A stretch of 64,000 bases of DNA, taken from contig NZ_LT607751.1 of assembly GCF_900090305.1 (NCBI RefSeq), positions 3,720,001 to 3,784,000 of the forward strand, written 5' to 3'. The notes under the pieces were generated by a model. That model saw only the letters and a program-made list of their open reading frames with translations, ran no database searches and had not been told where the DNA came from. Positions 52,089-61,320 of this stretch are shown here, piece after piece. The number at the start of each line of letters is the position of its first letter. Position 1 is the first letter of the stretch. Origin of the DNA: Micromonospora siamensis (GTDB taxonomy: Bacteria; Actinomycetota; Actinomycetes; Mycobacteriales; Micromonosporaceae). Position numbers and translations under genes: made by a program.

Positions 52089-53389
52089 GGCTGGTCACCC
52101 ACCCGCAGGATCGCCGTCCGAAGTGCCTCGTCGGCGCCGGCCGGCACGCAGCGCAGGTCCAGCAGCAGCCGGCCGCGCACCACCCGGCCCAGGACGGGCT
52201 GCTCGCCGGTGCGCAGCGGTTCGGCGTACGACTCGGGCAGGCTCAGCGCCCACGAGTCCAGTTCGACGCCGGGCGCCCCGCCGCCGCCGACCACCGAGGC
52301 GCAGGGCACCACCTCGGCCTTGCGGCCGTCGACGCCGAGGGCGTCCCGCAGGCGCTCGGCCCGTTCGCGCAGCGCCGCCGGGTCGGCGTGCAGGGCGGCC
52401 CGGGTGGGGGTGGTGGGCCCGTGCAGGGTGCCGGCGAGCGCGGCCAGGGTGAGCTTGTCGACCCGCAGCGCCCGGGCCAGGGGGTGCCGGCGCAGCCGCT
52501 CGACCAGGTCGGTGTCGCCGAGCAGCAGGCCGGCCTGCGGGCCGCCGAGCAGCTTGTCGCCGCTCGCGGTCACCAGGTGCGCGCCCGCGCGCAGGGTGGT
52601 CGCGGCGTCCGGCTCGTCGGGCAGCAGCGGGTCCGGGGCGAGCAGCCCGGAGCCGATGTCGGCGACCACCGGCACGCCCAGGGTTGCCAGCTCCTGGACG
52701 GCCACCGCCGAGGTGAAGCCGGTGACCAGGAAGTTCGACGGGTGCACCTTGAGCACGAAGCCGGTCCGCGGGCCGACCGCGGCGGCGTAGTCGGCCAGCG
52801 TGGTGCGGTTGGTGGTGCCCACCTCGCGCAGCCGGGCGCCGGTGCTCTCCAGCAGGTCGGGCAGGCGGAAACCGTCACCGATCTCCACCAGTTCACCGCG
52901 GCTGACCACGATCTCCGCGCCGGCGGCCAGGGCGGTGGCGGCGAGGACCAGCGCGGCGGCGCCGTTGTTGACCACGTGCACGGCGCCGGCGTCCGGCACC
53001 GCGGCGGCGAGCGCGGCGAGCGCGTCCCGGCCCCGCCGGGCCCGCCGGCCGGTACGCAGGTCCAGCTCCACGTCGGTGTGTCCGGCCGCGGCCACCACCG
53101 CCTCGACGGCCGTGGCCGACAGCGGCGCCCGGCCCAGATTGGTGTGCAGCACGACGCCGGTGGCGTTGAGCACCGCCCGCGGCGCGGCGGTGGCGACGGC
53201 GGCGAGCGCGGCGTCGCGTACCCGCTCGGGGGTGATCTCACCGCGGCGGGCGCGGTCCTGGGCCGCGGTGACCGCGGCCTTCACCCGGCCCCGGCCGATG
53301 CTGTTCGCGGCGGCGGCGAGGTCCGGGTCGGCGAGCAGCGCGTCCGTGCGCGGCACCCGCCGCCGGGGGTCGGCCGGGCCGTCGCGCAT
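52079..53389 (-). CDS. selA: L-seryl-tRNA(Sec) selenium transferase
   Basis: 436-aa PLP enzyme converting Ser-tRNA(Sec) to Sec-tRNA(Sec) with selenophosphate. The PLP Lys is in TASGDKLLGGPQAGLLLG (about residues 284-301). The other SelA blocks are VLNATGVVLHTNLGRAPLS and HVVNNGAAALVLAATALA. ATG 53389 is eight bases after GGAG; GTG 53392 is the alternative. It follows tRNA-Sec by 25 bases. SelD (selenophosphate synthetase) is not in this window and must be elsewhere. Confidence 0.96.
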   Translation of the reverse strand: MRDGPADPRRRVPRTDALLADPDLAAAANSIGRGRVKAAVTAAQDRARRGEITPERVRDAALAAVATAAPRAVLNATGVVLHTNLGRAPLSATAVEAVVAAAGHTDVELDLRTGRRARRGRDALAALAAAVPDAGAVHVVNNGAAALVLAATALAAGAEIVVSRGELVEIGDGFRLPDLLESTGARLREVGTTNRTTLADYAAAVGPRTGFVLKVHPSNFLVTGFTSAVAVQELATLGVPVVADIGSGLLAPDPLLPDEPDAATTLRAGAHLVTASGDKLLGGPQAGLLLGDTDLVERLRRHPLARALRVDKLTLAALAGTLHGPTTPTRAALHADPAALRERAERLRDALGVDGRKAEVVPCASVVGGGGAPGVELDSWALSLPESYAEPLRTGEQPVLGRVVRGRLLLDLRCVPAGADEALRTAILRVGDQPCG

Positions 53390-53413
53390 CACGTCATCTC
53401 CACAGGGCCAGCT

Positions 53414-53509
53414 TGGCGGAGACGGACGGGAATCGAACCCGCCTGGCCCGGATCCCGGACCACACCGGTTTTGAAGACCGGGAGGGGCACCAGCCGCCTG
53501 AACGCCTCC
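53414..53509 (-). tRNA. selC: tRNA-Sec (anticodon UCA)
   Basis: About 96 bases, beginning GGAGGCGTTCAGGCGG and ending in TCTCCGCCA with an encoded CCA. The anticodon loop CTTCAAA gives UCA; the T arm is GGCGGGTTCGATTCCCGTC; the long variable arm and extended acceptor/T stem are as expected for tRNA-Sec. It sits between the formate dehydrogenase membrane subunit and selA on the same strand, so it may be processed from a common transcript. Confidence 0.93.
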
Positions 53510-53554
53510 ACCACGCAGTCAACCACAGCCCGGCGCGGGTCGCTCGGCGCGGGG

Positions 53555-54772
53555 TCAGCCCTGCTCGGCGGCCCGCCGGTCGGCGCGTTCCCGCTGCGGC
53601 ACCACGGTGTAGCGCGGGTCCTTCGCCGACGCCACACCGCCGTGGAAGATCCCGAAGCGGGTGCAGACCGACGCGGCGAGCAGCGCTCCGCCGGAGACCG
53701 CCGACAGGACCCTGCTGCGCCGGCCGATCAGCGCACCGACCACACCGGCGGCGGTCAACGCCCGCCCGGCCTTCAACAGCTTGCCGGGGGTGCCCTGGGC
53801 GTAGGGCTCGCTGAGCAGCCCGAGCCGGTTCTCCACCCGGTGCGAACCCCACAGCTCCATGGCCGCGCCGGCCACCGCGAACCGCCGCGCCGGGCCCGCC
53901 TGGTCGGTCGGGGCAGCGAGCAGGCCCACGCCGGCGCCGCTGGCCAGCGCGCTGCCCGCGAAGATCATCGGAAGTTCCGGGTACGCCTCGTGCCAGGACG
54001 GGACGGCCGTGTCGGCCAGCAGCACCCCGGTGTACGTGGCCAGCAGCGGCGCGGTGGCCGCGGCGGCCAGCCCGGCGGCGTGCCCCACCGGGGGCAGCAG
54101 CCGCCGGCCGAGGCCGAGCACGCCCCGCTCGGGCAGCCAGGGCGCGGCCTCGGCGACCGCCGCCACCCCGGCGGCCGGGCCGAAGGCGCTCAGGATCCAG
54201 GTGCCCACCGACATCGGCGAGGTCAGCTTCGCCACCCGCAGCATGTGGTGGAACCGGCTCGGCCGGCCCAGGTCGTTGATGAGGAAGAAGGCGCTGGTGC
54301 CCACCGCCGCCAGCGAGGTGACCCGCCCGGCCCGGCGCAGCGCCGGCCGGCCGGTGAGCTGCCCGCCCGCGGCCAGCAGCGACGAACCGGCCGCGAGACC
54401 ACCGGTGAACAGGTACGCCGCGATGTCCCACTTCCACACCGGCGCCTTGAGCACGGGCCGCCCGTAGTAGGAGGTGAACTCGGCCGGCGGGACGTTGAGC
54501 TGCTCCCCGCCGCCCCTGCGCCGGCCGCCGCGCCGCCGTTCCGTCGGTGGCACGTCCCAGGGTGGCTGCGGGGCCAGTCCGGCTTCGGCCGCCCCGGCGT
54601 CGGTGCGGGCCACCCCCGCGCCGGTTCCGGTGGCCCGACTGCCGCCCGCCTCGGCGAGCCCGCCGCTCTGCTTCGGGCCGTGACCGCCGGAGCCGCCGGG
54701 GCGATCCTCGGTGGCCAGCCGGTCGCGGAACCGACGGAACAGGGCGCCGACCGGGGCGCGGTCCGGACTCAC
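53555..54772 (-). CDS. Formate dehydrogenase membrane subunit (NrfD/PsrC family)
   Basis: 405 aa. A Gly/Pro-rich, probably disordered N-terminal region (about 1-90) precedes a conserved block (LNVPPAEFTSYYGRPVLKAPVWKWDIAAYLFTGGLAAGSSLLAAGG) and about nine helices of the NrfD type, which passes electrons to the quinone pool. GTG 54772 overlaps the stop of the Fe-S subunit (GTGA). With the two upstream genes it makes a membrane-bound formate dehydrogenase. Confidence 0.88.
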   Translation of the reverse strand: MSPDRAPVGALFRRFRDRLATEDRPGGSGGHGPKQSGGLAEAGGSRATGTGAGVARTDAGAAEAGLAPQPPWDVPPTERRRGGRRRGGGEQLNVPPAEFTSYYGRPVLKAPVWKWDIAAYLFTGGLAAGSSLLAAGGQLTGRPALRRAGRVTSLAAVGTSAFFLINDLGRPSRFHHMLRVAKLTSPMSVGTWILSAFGPAAGVAAVAEAAPWLPERGVLGLGRRLLPPVGHAAGLAAAATAPLLATYTGVLLADTAVPSWHEAYPELPMIFAGSALASGAGVGLLAAPTDQAGPARRFAVAGAAMELWGSHRVENRLGLLSEPYAQGTPGKLLKAGRALTAAGVVGALIGRRSRVLSAVSGGALLAASVCTRFGIFHGGVASAKDPRYTVVPQRERADRRAAEQG

Positions 54773-55944
54773 GATGAACCTCCGACGAAGGCGGCGACGG
54801 CCGCCGCCGCCATGGCCAGGGCGGCCAGCCCGGCCCGCTTGTACATCCGGGGCAGGTCCCGGGTGGTGACCACCGGGTCCGGCGGCAGACCGTACACCTC
54901 CGGCTGGTCGAGCAGCAGGAAGAACGCCCCGTCGCCGCCGACGCCGTCGGTCGGGTCGTGGCCGTAGAGCCGGGCCTCCGGCACGCCCCGCTCGTGCAGG
55001 GTGGCCACCCGCTGCGCGGCCCGCTCCCGCAACTCGTCGAGCGGGCCGTACTGGATGGACTCGGTGGGGCACGCCTGCGCGCAGGCCGGGGTCATCCCGG
55101 CGCCGAGACGGTCGTAGCAGAGCGTGCACTTCCACGCCCGTCCGTCGTCCTTGCGCTGGTCGATCACTCCGTACGGGCAGGCGGAGATGCAGTAGCCGCA
55201 GCCGTTGCAGATGTCCTCCTGCACCACGACCGTGCCGAACTCGGTGCGGAACAGCGAGCCGGTGGGGCAGACGTCCAGGCAGGCCGCGTGGGTGCAGTGC
55301 TTGCACACGTCGGACATCATCAGCCAGCGGAAGTCGGTACGGCTCTCGGCGCCGGAGCCCCGGCCGGGGGGCTGCGCGCCCGGCATCCCCAAGAACTGCG
55401 CGCCGCCGCTCGTGCCGGCGCCGTTCGCCGGCGCGGAGCCGGTCACGGCGCCGTTCGCCGGTGCCGAGCCGGTCACGGCGCCGTTCGCCGTGACGGCGCC
55501 CACCGGGGCGCCCAGCACGTCGACCGCCCCTGTCCCGGTCATCCGGGCCGCCGCCGACGGCGAACCCAGGGGCACCCCCGGCTCGGTGCCCGTCGGGTTG
55601 CCAGTGCCGGCGGCCACCGCCGCCGAGGCGGCGCTGACCGAACCGCCGGTCGGGTTGCCGGCGAACGGCGGGGTGCGGTGCCCCGCCGGGAGCGGCTGCT
55701 CGATGAACGCGACGTGCCGCCACGAGTTCGCGGTCAACGCGCCGGTGTTGTCGTACGACATGCCGAGCAGGTCGAAGCCGGACTCCGGGACGGCGTTCCA
55801 CTCCTTGCAGGCCACCTCGCACGCCTTGCAGCCGATGCAGACGCTGGTGTCGGTGAAGAAGCCCATCCGGGGGCCGGCGGCGGACCAGCCCGCGTCCGGC
55901 GCCGGGTCCAGGGGCCCGTAGAGGCTGTTGGCGTCGGGAATCAT
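54769..55944 (-). CDS. Formate dehydrogenase Fe-S (ferredoxin-type) subunit
   Basis: 391 aa. Four cubane-type Cys motifs: CIGCKACEVAC (about residue 36), CKHCTHAACLDVCP, CNGCGYCISACP and CTLC...CAQACP. They should pass electrons from the catalytic subunit to the membrane subunit. An unusual low-complexity insert of about 110 residues separates the first cluster from the rest, including tandem NGAVTGSAPA units. A C-terminal hydrophobic helix (AGLAALAMAAAAVAAFVGG) may anchor it. ATG overlaps the alpha-subunit stop (ATGA). Confidence 0.9.
   Translation of the reverse strand: MIPDANSLYGPLDPAPDAGWSAAGPRMGFFTDTSVCIGCKACEVACKEWNAVPESGFDLLGMSYDNTGALTANSWRHVAFIEQPLPAGHRTPPFAGNPTGGSVSAASAAVAAGTGNPTGTEPGVPLGSPSAAARMTGTGAVDVLGAPVGAVTANGAVTGSAPANGAVTGSAPANGAGTSGGAQFLGMPGAQPPGRGSGAESRTDFRWLMMSDVCKHCTHAACLDVCPTGSLFRTEFGTVVVQEDICNGCGYCISACPYGVIDQRKDDGRAWKCTLCYDRLGAGMTPACAQACPTESIQYGPLDELRERAAQRVATLHERGVPEARLYGHDPTDGVGGDGAFFLLLDQPEVYGLPPDPVVTTRDLPRMYKRAGLAALAMAAAAVAAFVGGSS
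55428..55495. repeat. Tandem repeat inside the Fe-S subunit gene
   Basis: Imperfect units of about 30 bp (core GAGCCGGTCACGGCGCCG) repeated in frame, encoding (N)GAVTGSAPA on the minus strand. Expected to vary in copy number between strains. Confidence 0.6.
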
Positions 55945-58900
55945 TCGGGGTTCTCCCTCGGCCCGTCGTCGCTCGGCCCCGCCGGGTGGCGGACCTCGGT
56001 GGTGACGATCGGCGGTCGCCGACCCGGCACTATCCCGGCCCGGCGCTGGTAGTCGCCCACCAGCTCGAGCAGGGCCGGCCCGGTCGGGCGGCGACCCGGT
56101 CGCACGTCACAGGTGCCGACCTTGCTCTCCTGGATCAGCACGTTCGGGTCCAGGGTGATGCCGAACAGGTCGTTGGCGGAGTCGCCCGTCACCATGCCCT
56201 CGAACCCGAAGTGGTACGGCAGCCACAGCTGATGGATCACCCGCCCGTCCACCCGCAACGGGGTGAGCCGATCGGTGACCAGCACCTTCGCCTCGATCAC
56301 CGCGCGCCCGCTGACCAGGTGCGCCCAGCCCAGGTGCTCCACGCCCGCCTCGGCGGCCAGCTCCGGCGACACCTCCACGAACATTTCCGGCTGCAGCTCC
56401 GCCAGCGGGCGCACCATCCGGCTCATCCCGCCGGCCGTGTGGTGCTCGGTGAGCCGGCTGACCGTGAACACGTACGGGAAGACCTGGCTGTGCTCCTGCG
56501 GCGGGCTCGGGTTCACCGAGTTCACCGGGTGGTCGTACACCTTGCGGGTCGGGTTGGCCTGCTGGCCGTAGAGCGGGTTGCGCATCGGCGACTCGGCCGG
56601 CTCGTAGTGCGTGGGCAGCGGGCCGTCCAGCACGCCGCTCGGCGCGTACAGCCAGCCCTTGCCGTCGCCCTGCATGACGAACGCGTCGTCACCGGCGAGC
56701 GCCTCCGGCCCGGACGCGCCCTCCGGCGGCCGGTACGTCGGCGGCTTCGTCTTCTCGAAGTCCGGCACGTCGTGGCCGGTCCACTCGCCCTTGGCCTCGT
56801 CCCACCAGACGTAGCGCTTGCGTTCGCTCCACGGCCGGCCCTGCGGGTCGGCGGAGGCGCGGTTGTAGAGGGTGCGCCGGTTCGCCGGCCACGCCCAACC
56901 CCACTCGGCGGCCACCCAGTCCTGCTCGTGGCGGGACTTGCGGCGGGCGGCCTGGTTCACGCCGTCGGCGTACACGCCGGTGTAGATCCAGCAGCCCACC
57001 GCGGTGGAGCCGTCGTCCTTGGCCTCGGCGAACGAGGCCAGCGGGCGGCCGGTGGCCACGTCGTACCCGTTGATCTCACGCAGCACCGCCTCGGCGCTGG
57101 GCTCGGCGTGCTGGCCGTGGGTGGGATAGTCCCAGGCCAGGTCGAGCAGCGCCCGGTCACGCGGGTGGTCGGAGTCGGCCAGCTTCTCCCGCAGCCTGAG
57201 CCCGAGGTGATAGAAGAACCACAGCTCGGAGCGGGCGTCGCCGGCCGGGTCGAGGGCCTTCTCGCGCCACTGCAGCAGCCGCTGCGTCTGGGTGAACGTG
57301 CCCTCCTTCTCCACGTGTGAGGCCGCCGGCAGGAAGAACACCTCGGTACGGCACTGCTCCGGGACGATCTCCCCGGTGGCGACCTCGGGCCCGTTCTTCC
57401 AGAACGTGGCGCTCTCGATCATGAACAGGTCGCGGACCACCAGCCAGTCCAGGTTGGCCATGCCCAGGCGCTGGGCGCGCCCGTGCGCGGAGCCGACGGC
57501 CGGGTTCTGGCCGAGCAGGAAGTAGCCCTTGATCTTGCCGTCGATCATGTTGAGCACCTGCTGGTAGGTGCCGTGGTCGCCGGTCATCCGGGGCATGTAG
57601 CCGTAGCAGAAGTCGTTCTCCGGGGTCGCCTTCTCCCCCCAGTACGCCTTGAGCAGGCTCGCCGCGTACGCCCGCGAGTTGCCCCAGAAGCCCTTCTGCC
57701 CGGGGTGGCGGATGCTGTCCACCCACTCGTCGAACGTGCGGTGGTCGGCGTGGTTCGGCATCGGCAGGTAGCCGGGCAGCAGGTTGAACAGGGTCGGGAT
57801 GTCCGTGGAGCCCTGGATGGAGGCGTGCCCGCGCAGGGCGAGCACCCCGCCGCCCGGGCGACCCATGTTGCCCAGCAGCAGCTGGATGATCGCCCCGGTG
57901 CGGATGTACTGCACACCCACCGAGTGCTGCGTCCAGCCCACCGAGTAGATCAGGCAGCCGGTGCGCTCCCGGCCGGAGTTCTCCGTCCACGCCTGCGCCA
58001 GCTCCAGGAACTTCTCCCGCGGGATGCCGCAGACCCGTTCCACCATCTCCGGGGTGTAACGGGCGAAGTGCCGCTTGAGGATCTGGTAGACGCAGCGCGG
58101 GTGCTGCAACGTCTCGTCCCGCTGGGTCTTCCCGTGCACCTGGGCGCCGTGCGACTCGTGCCGCAGCCCGGCCGCGCTGTCCCGCTCCTTGGCGGTGTGC
58201 CCACTGCCGGAGTCCGACTCGTGGCCCTCGTACTGCCAGGAGTCCTGCACGTAGCTGCCGGTCTCCGGGTCGAAGCCGGAGAAGAAGCCGTCACCGTCCT
58301 CGGTGTCCTCGAACCGCTCGCTGACGATCGCCGCGGCGTTGGTGTACGCCAGCACGTACTCCCGGAAGTCGAGCTCGTTGGACAGGATGTGGTTGACGAC
58401 GCCACCGAGCAGCGCGATGTCCGTGCCCGCCCGGATGGGCAGGTACGTGTCGGCGAGCGCACTGGTGCGGGTGAACCGCGGGTCGACGTGGAAGACCTTG
58501 GCGCCGCGGCGCTTCGCCTCCATCACCCACTGGAAGCCCACCGGGTGGGCCTCGGCCATGTTCGAGCCCTGGATGACGATGACGTCAGCGTTGGCGACGT
58601 CCTGCTGGAAGTCCGTCGCACCACCGCGACCGAAGCTGGCCCCCAGACCGGGGACGGTGGCGGAGTGTCAAATACGGGCCTGGTTCTCGATCTGGAGTGC
58701 CCCCATCGCTGTGAACAGCTTCTTGATGAGGTAGTTCTCCTCATTGTCCAGCGTCGCCCCGCCGAGGCTGGAGATGCCCAGTGTGCGGTTGAGCGGCCGG
58801 CCCTCGTCGTCGACGTCCTCCCAGGTCTCCGCGCGGGCGGCGAGGATCCGGTCGGCGATCATGTCGACCGCGACGTCGAGCTCCAGGTCCTCCCACTCCG

Positions 58901-59237
58901 TGGCGTACGGCCGGCGGTAGCGGACCTTGGTCTGCCGCAGTGGGCTGGTGACCAGGCTCTTGCTGGCCGAGCCCTTCGGGCAGAGCCGGCCGCGGGAGAT
59001 CGGGCTGTCGGGGTCGCCCTCGATCTGGGTGACCCGGCCGTCCTTGACGAACACCCGCTGGCCGCAGCCCACCGCACAGTAGGGGCAGACCGACCGGGCC
59101 ATGCTGTCGGCCGTCTCGGTCCGGGCGGTCAGCTCGGCGGACCGGCCGGACTGCGCGGCGGCGCCCCGACCCAGCGGGTCGGTGCCGGTGAGTTGCCGGT
59201 AGACCGGCCACCCCTCGATGAAGGTCCGCAGCCCCAC
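55941..59237 (-). CDS. Selenocysteine-containing formate dehydrogenase alpha subunit
   Basis: 1098-aa molybdopterin (or tungsten) enzyme that oxidises formate to CO2, read through an in-frame UGA at 58670-58668 as Sec190. Before it, Cys51, Cys54, Cys58 and Cys86 hold a [4Fe-4S] cluster. The context ENQARI-U-HSATVPGLGASFGRGGATD is the Sec/Cys site of the family. GRPGGGVLALRGHASIQG and C-terminal QLWLPYHFGFEGM are Mo-bis-MGD regions. No Tat signal is seen at the N-terminus. SECIS hairpin and sel genes adjoin. Start ATG 59237. Confidence 0.93.
58632..58670 (-). ncRNA. Bacterial SECIS element
   Basis: From the UGA (58670-58668) 18 bases lead to the loop GGTCT (58649-58645), set in a CCCC/GGGG stem extended to GTCCCC/GGGGGC with one G-U. 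The loop and its distance are the same as those I recall for E. coli fdhF, whose SelB contacts the loop G and U. Confidence 0.82.
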
Positions 59238-59353
59238 CCGGACACCTCCTCCACGCTGCCGGAAGCTGACCTTCTGAACATAGGCCAGGGCGTGGGGGTC
59301 CGCGACTCGAGCGACAGATCATTTTCCGGGCGGGGCCGCCGGGCGGGGAAACA

Positions 59354-59385
59354 GTTCCGCCCCCGGCCGGAGCCGGGGGCGGAAC
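59354..59385. terminator. Perfect 14-bp hairpin
   Basis: GTTCCGCCCCCGGC-CGGA-GCCGGGGGCGGAAC. It may stop transcription entering the fdh operon from the right, or be a regulatory hairpin. Confidence 0.55.
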
Positions 59386-59705
59386 GGGTGCCGGTGTGCA
59401 GGTCGCCTCTCGGCGAGTGGCGCGACGCGGCTCCAGCCGAACGGTATTCCGCGAAGGCAATTTAGGTGAGGCCCGGGGACACTGGACACACCGACACCTC
59501 ACTCAACCTACCTCGGGGTGTGGTTGTTCCCGCTGTCCTTCCGGCGGGGCTCGGCCTTCCGGCGGGGCTCGCCCCCGAGCCCGCCGCGGTCGGCTTCCGT
59601 CCGTCGGTCGCGCTCCTTCTCGGGTACGCCCGCGCGGGGCGTTTCGGATCTTGGACGGTTTCTGTTCGTGGCGAACGGTAAGTGTCCAAGATCTGCTGGA
59701 TGCGC

Positions 59706-59740
59706 CGCTGGCCGGCACCCGTCAGGGGTGCCGGCCAGCG
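59706..59740 (-). terminator. Terminator of the lysozyme-like gene
   Basis: Perfect 15-bp stem CGCTGGCCGGCACCC / GGGTGCCGGCCAGCG around GTCAG, sixteen bases past the stop of the secreted protein gene. Confidence 0.75.
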
Positions 59741-59756
59741 TGTCGTTCAAGCGGTG

Positions 59757-60344
59757 TCAGTTGTTCCAGTGCTGGGCGACCAGGTCGGCGGCCTGCTGCT
59801 CCCACTGCGCGTACGCATCCGGGTACGCCGACACCTGCACCGTCTGGGCGGCGTCGGTCAGCGGCATGTCCTGCCACCCGTCGACCTGCTTCAGACCCTT
59901 CAGGAACGCCAGGGTGGAGTACTCGGGATCGGTGATCTGCTCAGGCGTTCCCCAACCACTGGACGGGCGCTGCTGGAACAGGCCCAGCGAGTCGTGGTCG
60001 TTGCGGTCGCCGAGGTGGCCCAGGTTCTCCAGCTTCGACTCCTGCAGGCTGGTGGCGATCGAGACCACGGCGGCCCGCTCCGGGAGACCGGCCTTCTTCG
60101 TCGCGGCGATGATCGCCTTCACATTCGCGGTCTGCTCGTCGTTCAGATCGATGTGCGACTGGGTGCCCTGCACGCCGTGCGGGATCAGCTTGCCGGCGTC
60201 CGGCTTGTCGGCCTGCACCGCCACCGCCACCGGCTTGCCGTGCACCGGCTCAGCGGCATGAGCGGCGACCGGACCGGCGAACACACCACCGGTGAAAGCA
60301 AGACCAGCAATACCCATCACACTCTTGGTCAGCATCGAGTTCAT
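59757..60344 (-). CDS. Secreted lysozyme-like protein
   Basis: 195 aa. Signal peptide MNSMLTKSVMGIAGLAFTGGVFAGPVAAHA, cleaved before AEPVHG. The mature part ends in a lysozyme/SLT-like domain (VKAIIAATKKAGLPERAAVVSIATSLQESKLENLGHLGDRNDHDSLGLFQQRPSSGWGTPEQITDPEYSTLAFL...AYPDAYAQWEQQAADLVAQHW). Glu in LQESKLEN is the likely acid residue. Proteins with this domain are common secreted actinobacterial factors, some related to Rpf muralytic enzymes. Start ATG 60344. Confidence 0.82.
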   Translation of the reverse strand: MNSMLTKSVMGIAGLAFTGGVFAGPVAAHAAEPVHGKPVAVAVQADKPDAGKLIPHGVQGTQSHIDLNDEQTANVKAIIAATKKAGLPERAAVVSIATSLQESKLENLGHLGDRNDHDSLGLFQQRPSSGWGTPEQITDPEYSTLAFLKGLKQVDGWQDMPLTDAAQTVQVSAYPDAYAQWEQQAADLVAQHWNN

Positions 60345-61320
60345 GACGAAGCTCCTCGGGGGTCGGCACGCCACCCGACAGGGGGCAGGCGACGCGCAAG
60401 CACCACGACAGGCGCTCAAAACAACAGGGGAAAGTCTTTGGGGGGTCTCGCACGGCCGCGGACCCGGGGCGCTCGTCGCGACCGATCTGCTGCCAGCCAG
60501 CCGAAGCACGAGGGCTCGTCGGGGCGGCGGACCACGTGTAACGACCGGGGACCGGGGATCATTCCGGGGGCCCGGCCCGAACCACAGGCACCGGGGCCGG
60601 CAGCCCGGGGTGCTACCGCGGCCGTCGGGGTGCTGTAACGACCCCCGACCCGGGATCATTCCAGGCCCGATCCCTGAGGCATCGGGGCCGGCAGCCCGGG
60701 TGCTGCCGCGGTCGTCCAGGGGGTGTAACGACCCCGCCCGGGCCACCATTCCGCTGGCGGGATGCCACCGGTCACACCCAGAAACCGGACGATCGGGTCG
60801 TCGGATGACGTTACGCCGGGGTGCGGTGGGCCGAAATCGGTCAATCGCGTCATCGGATTGCCCACCAGGCCGCTACAGACGTGAGAGCGCTGACGACTCG
60901 AGCGGGCCCGACGGCCCCAGGGGACCTCTTCACCCCCTCGTCAGTAAGCGCCACGGCGGCGGGCGCTCTGCGGCAGGTGGGGTCGTCCGGCGGGCGGGGC
61001 AACACGACTTGCCGCAGGTCGTGGGACGGCTGGGGTGCTGTCGCCCCAACCTGCGGTCGTCTGGGGTATCCGAATGACCCATGTGGGGGCGTGACGGCCA
61101 TGTGCGGTCGTACCGGATTGTCGGCTGCCCGCAACGACCCGGATTGCCGCATGCCGTGCGCTCCGGCACGGGTGCGGCGTGAGTCGTTGGTGCTCTCAGG
61201 TCCGTAGACGCACAGGAGGACGTGACCGGCGACCCGGCGCAGCCCGTGCCGAGGGGCACCGCCACGGGCCGACGGCGCAGGTGGGCGCGCCGCGGGCCGG
61301 CGCGGGGTTACCCTGACAAC
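60345..61320. other. Non-coding region of about 1 kb with a triple repeat
   Basis: From 60345 to about 60530 is the leader of the lysozyme-like gene (minus strand); from 60538 three imperfect repeats; from about 60780 to 61320 no clear gene. A possible -10 TACCCT (61309-61314) ends six bases before ATG 61321. Open frames across this region show codon usage and composition typical of GC-rich chance and no recognisable domain. Confidence 0.5.
60538..60770. repeat. Three imperfect tandem repeats, 90-96 bp period
   Basis: GTAACGACC starts at about 60538, 60634 and 60724, and each is followed by ATCATTCC or ACCATTCC near 60558, 60655 and 60745. A longer shared block GGGGCCGGCAGCCCGGG lies in the first two spacers (about 60593 and 60685). 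Read on the minus strand a unit is GGAATGATCC...GGTCGTTAC. Upstream of the lysozyme-like gene. Confidence 0.7.

Larger units (their letters stand above)
59238..59756. other. 519-bp structured non-coding region
   Basis: Holds a perfect 14-bp hairpin (59354-59385), a tandem 18-bp repeat (59537-59553 and 59555-59571), a far-spaced pair GATCTTGGAC / GTCCAAGATC (59647-59656 with 59684-59693) nesting GTTCG-tgg-CGAAC (59664-59676), and a terminator (59706-59740). No supported gene. It is the upstream region of the formate dehydrogenase operon, and the hairpins may act on its message or end neighbouring ones. Confidence 0.5.

Noticed and set aside
58559..58670. The formate dehydrogenase alpha subunit read as two genes or as a frameshifted pseudogene
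   Set aside because: The break is a single in-frame UGA at the known Sec site, with a SECIS and the complete Sec machinery next to it.
59461..59475. TTAGGTGAGGC as an IdeR/DtxR iron box
   Set aside because: Only the left half matches; the right half is missing, so I do not report it as a site.
59466..59681. A 71-aa plus-strand frame in the gap upstream of fdh
   Set aside because: It crosses the 18-bp tandem repeat, lacks a ribosome site and resembles no protein.
60345..60530. c-di-AMP (ydaO) riboswitch before the lysozyme-like gene
   Set aside because: Such RNAs often precede actinobacterial muralytic genes, but I could not find the conserved segments here.
59757..60749. An N-terminal extension of the lysozyme-like gene through the triple repeat
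   Set aside because: The extension is repeat DNA in translation; the signal peptide begins at 60344.
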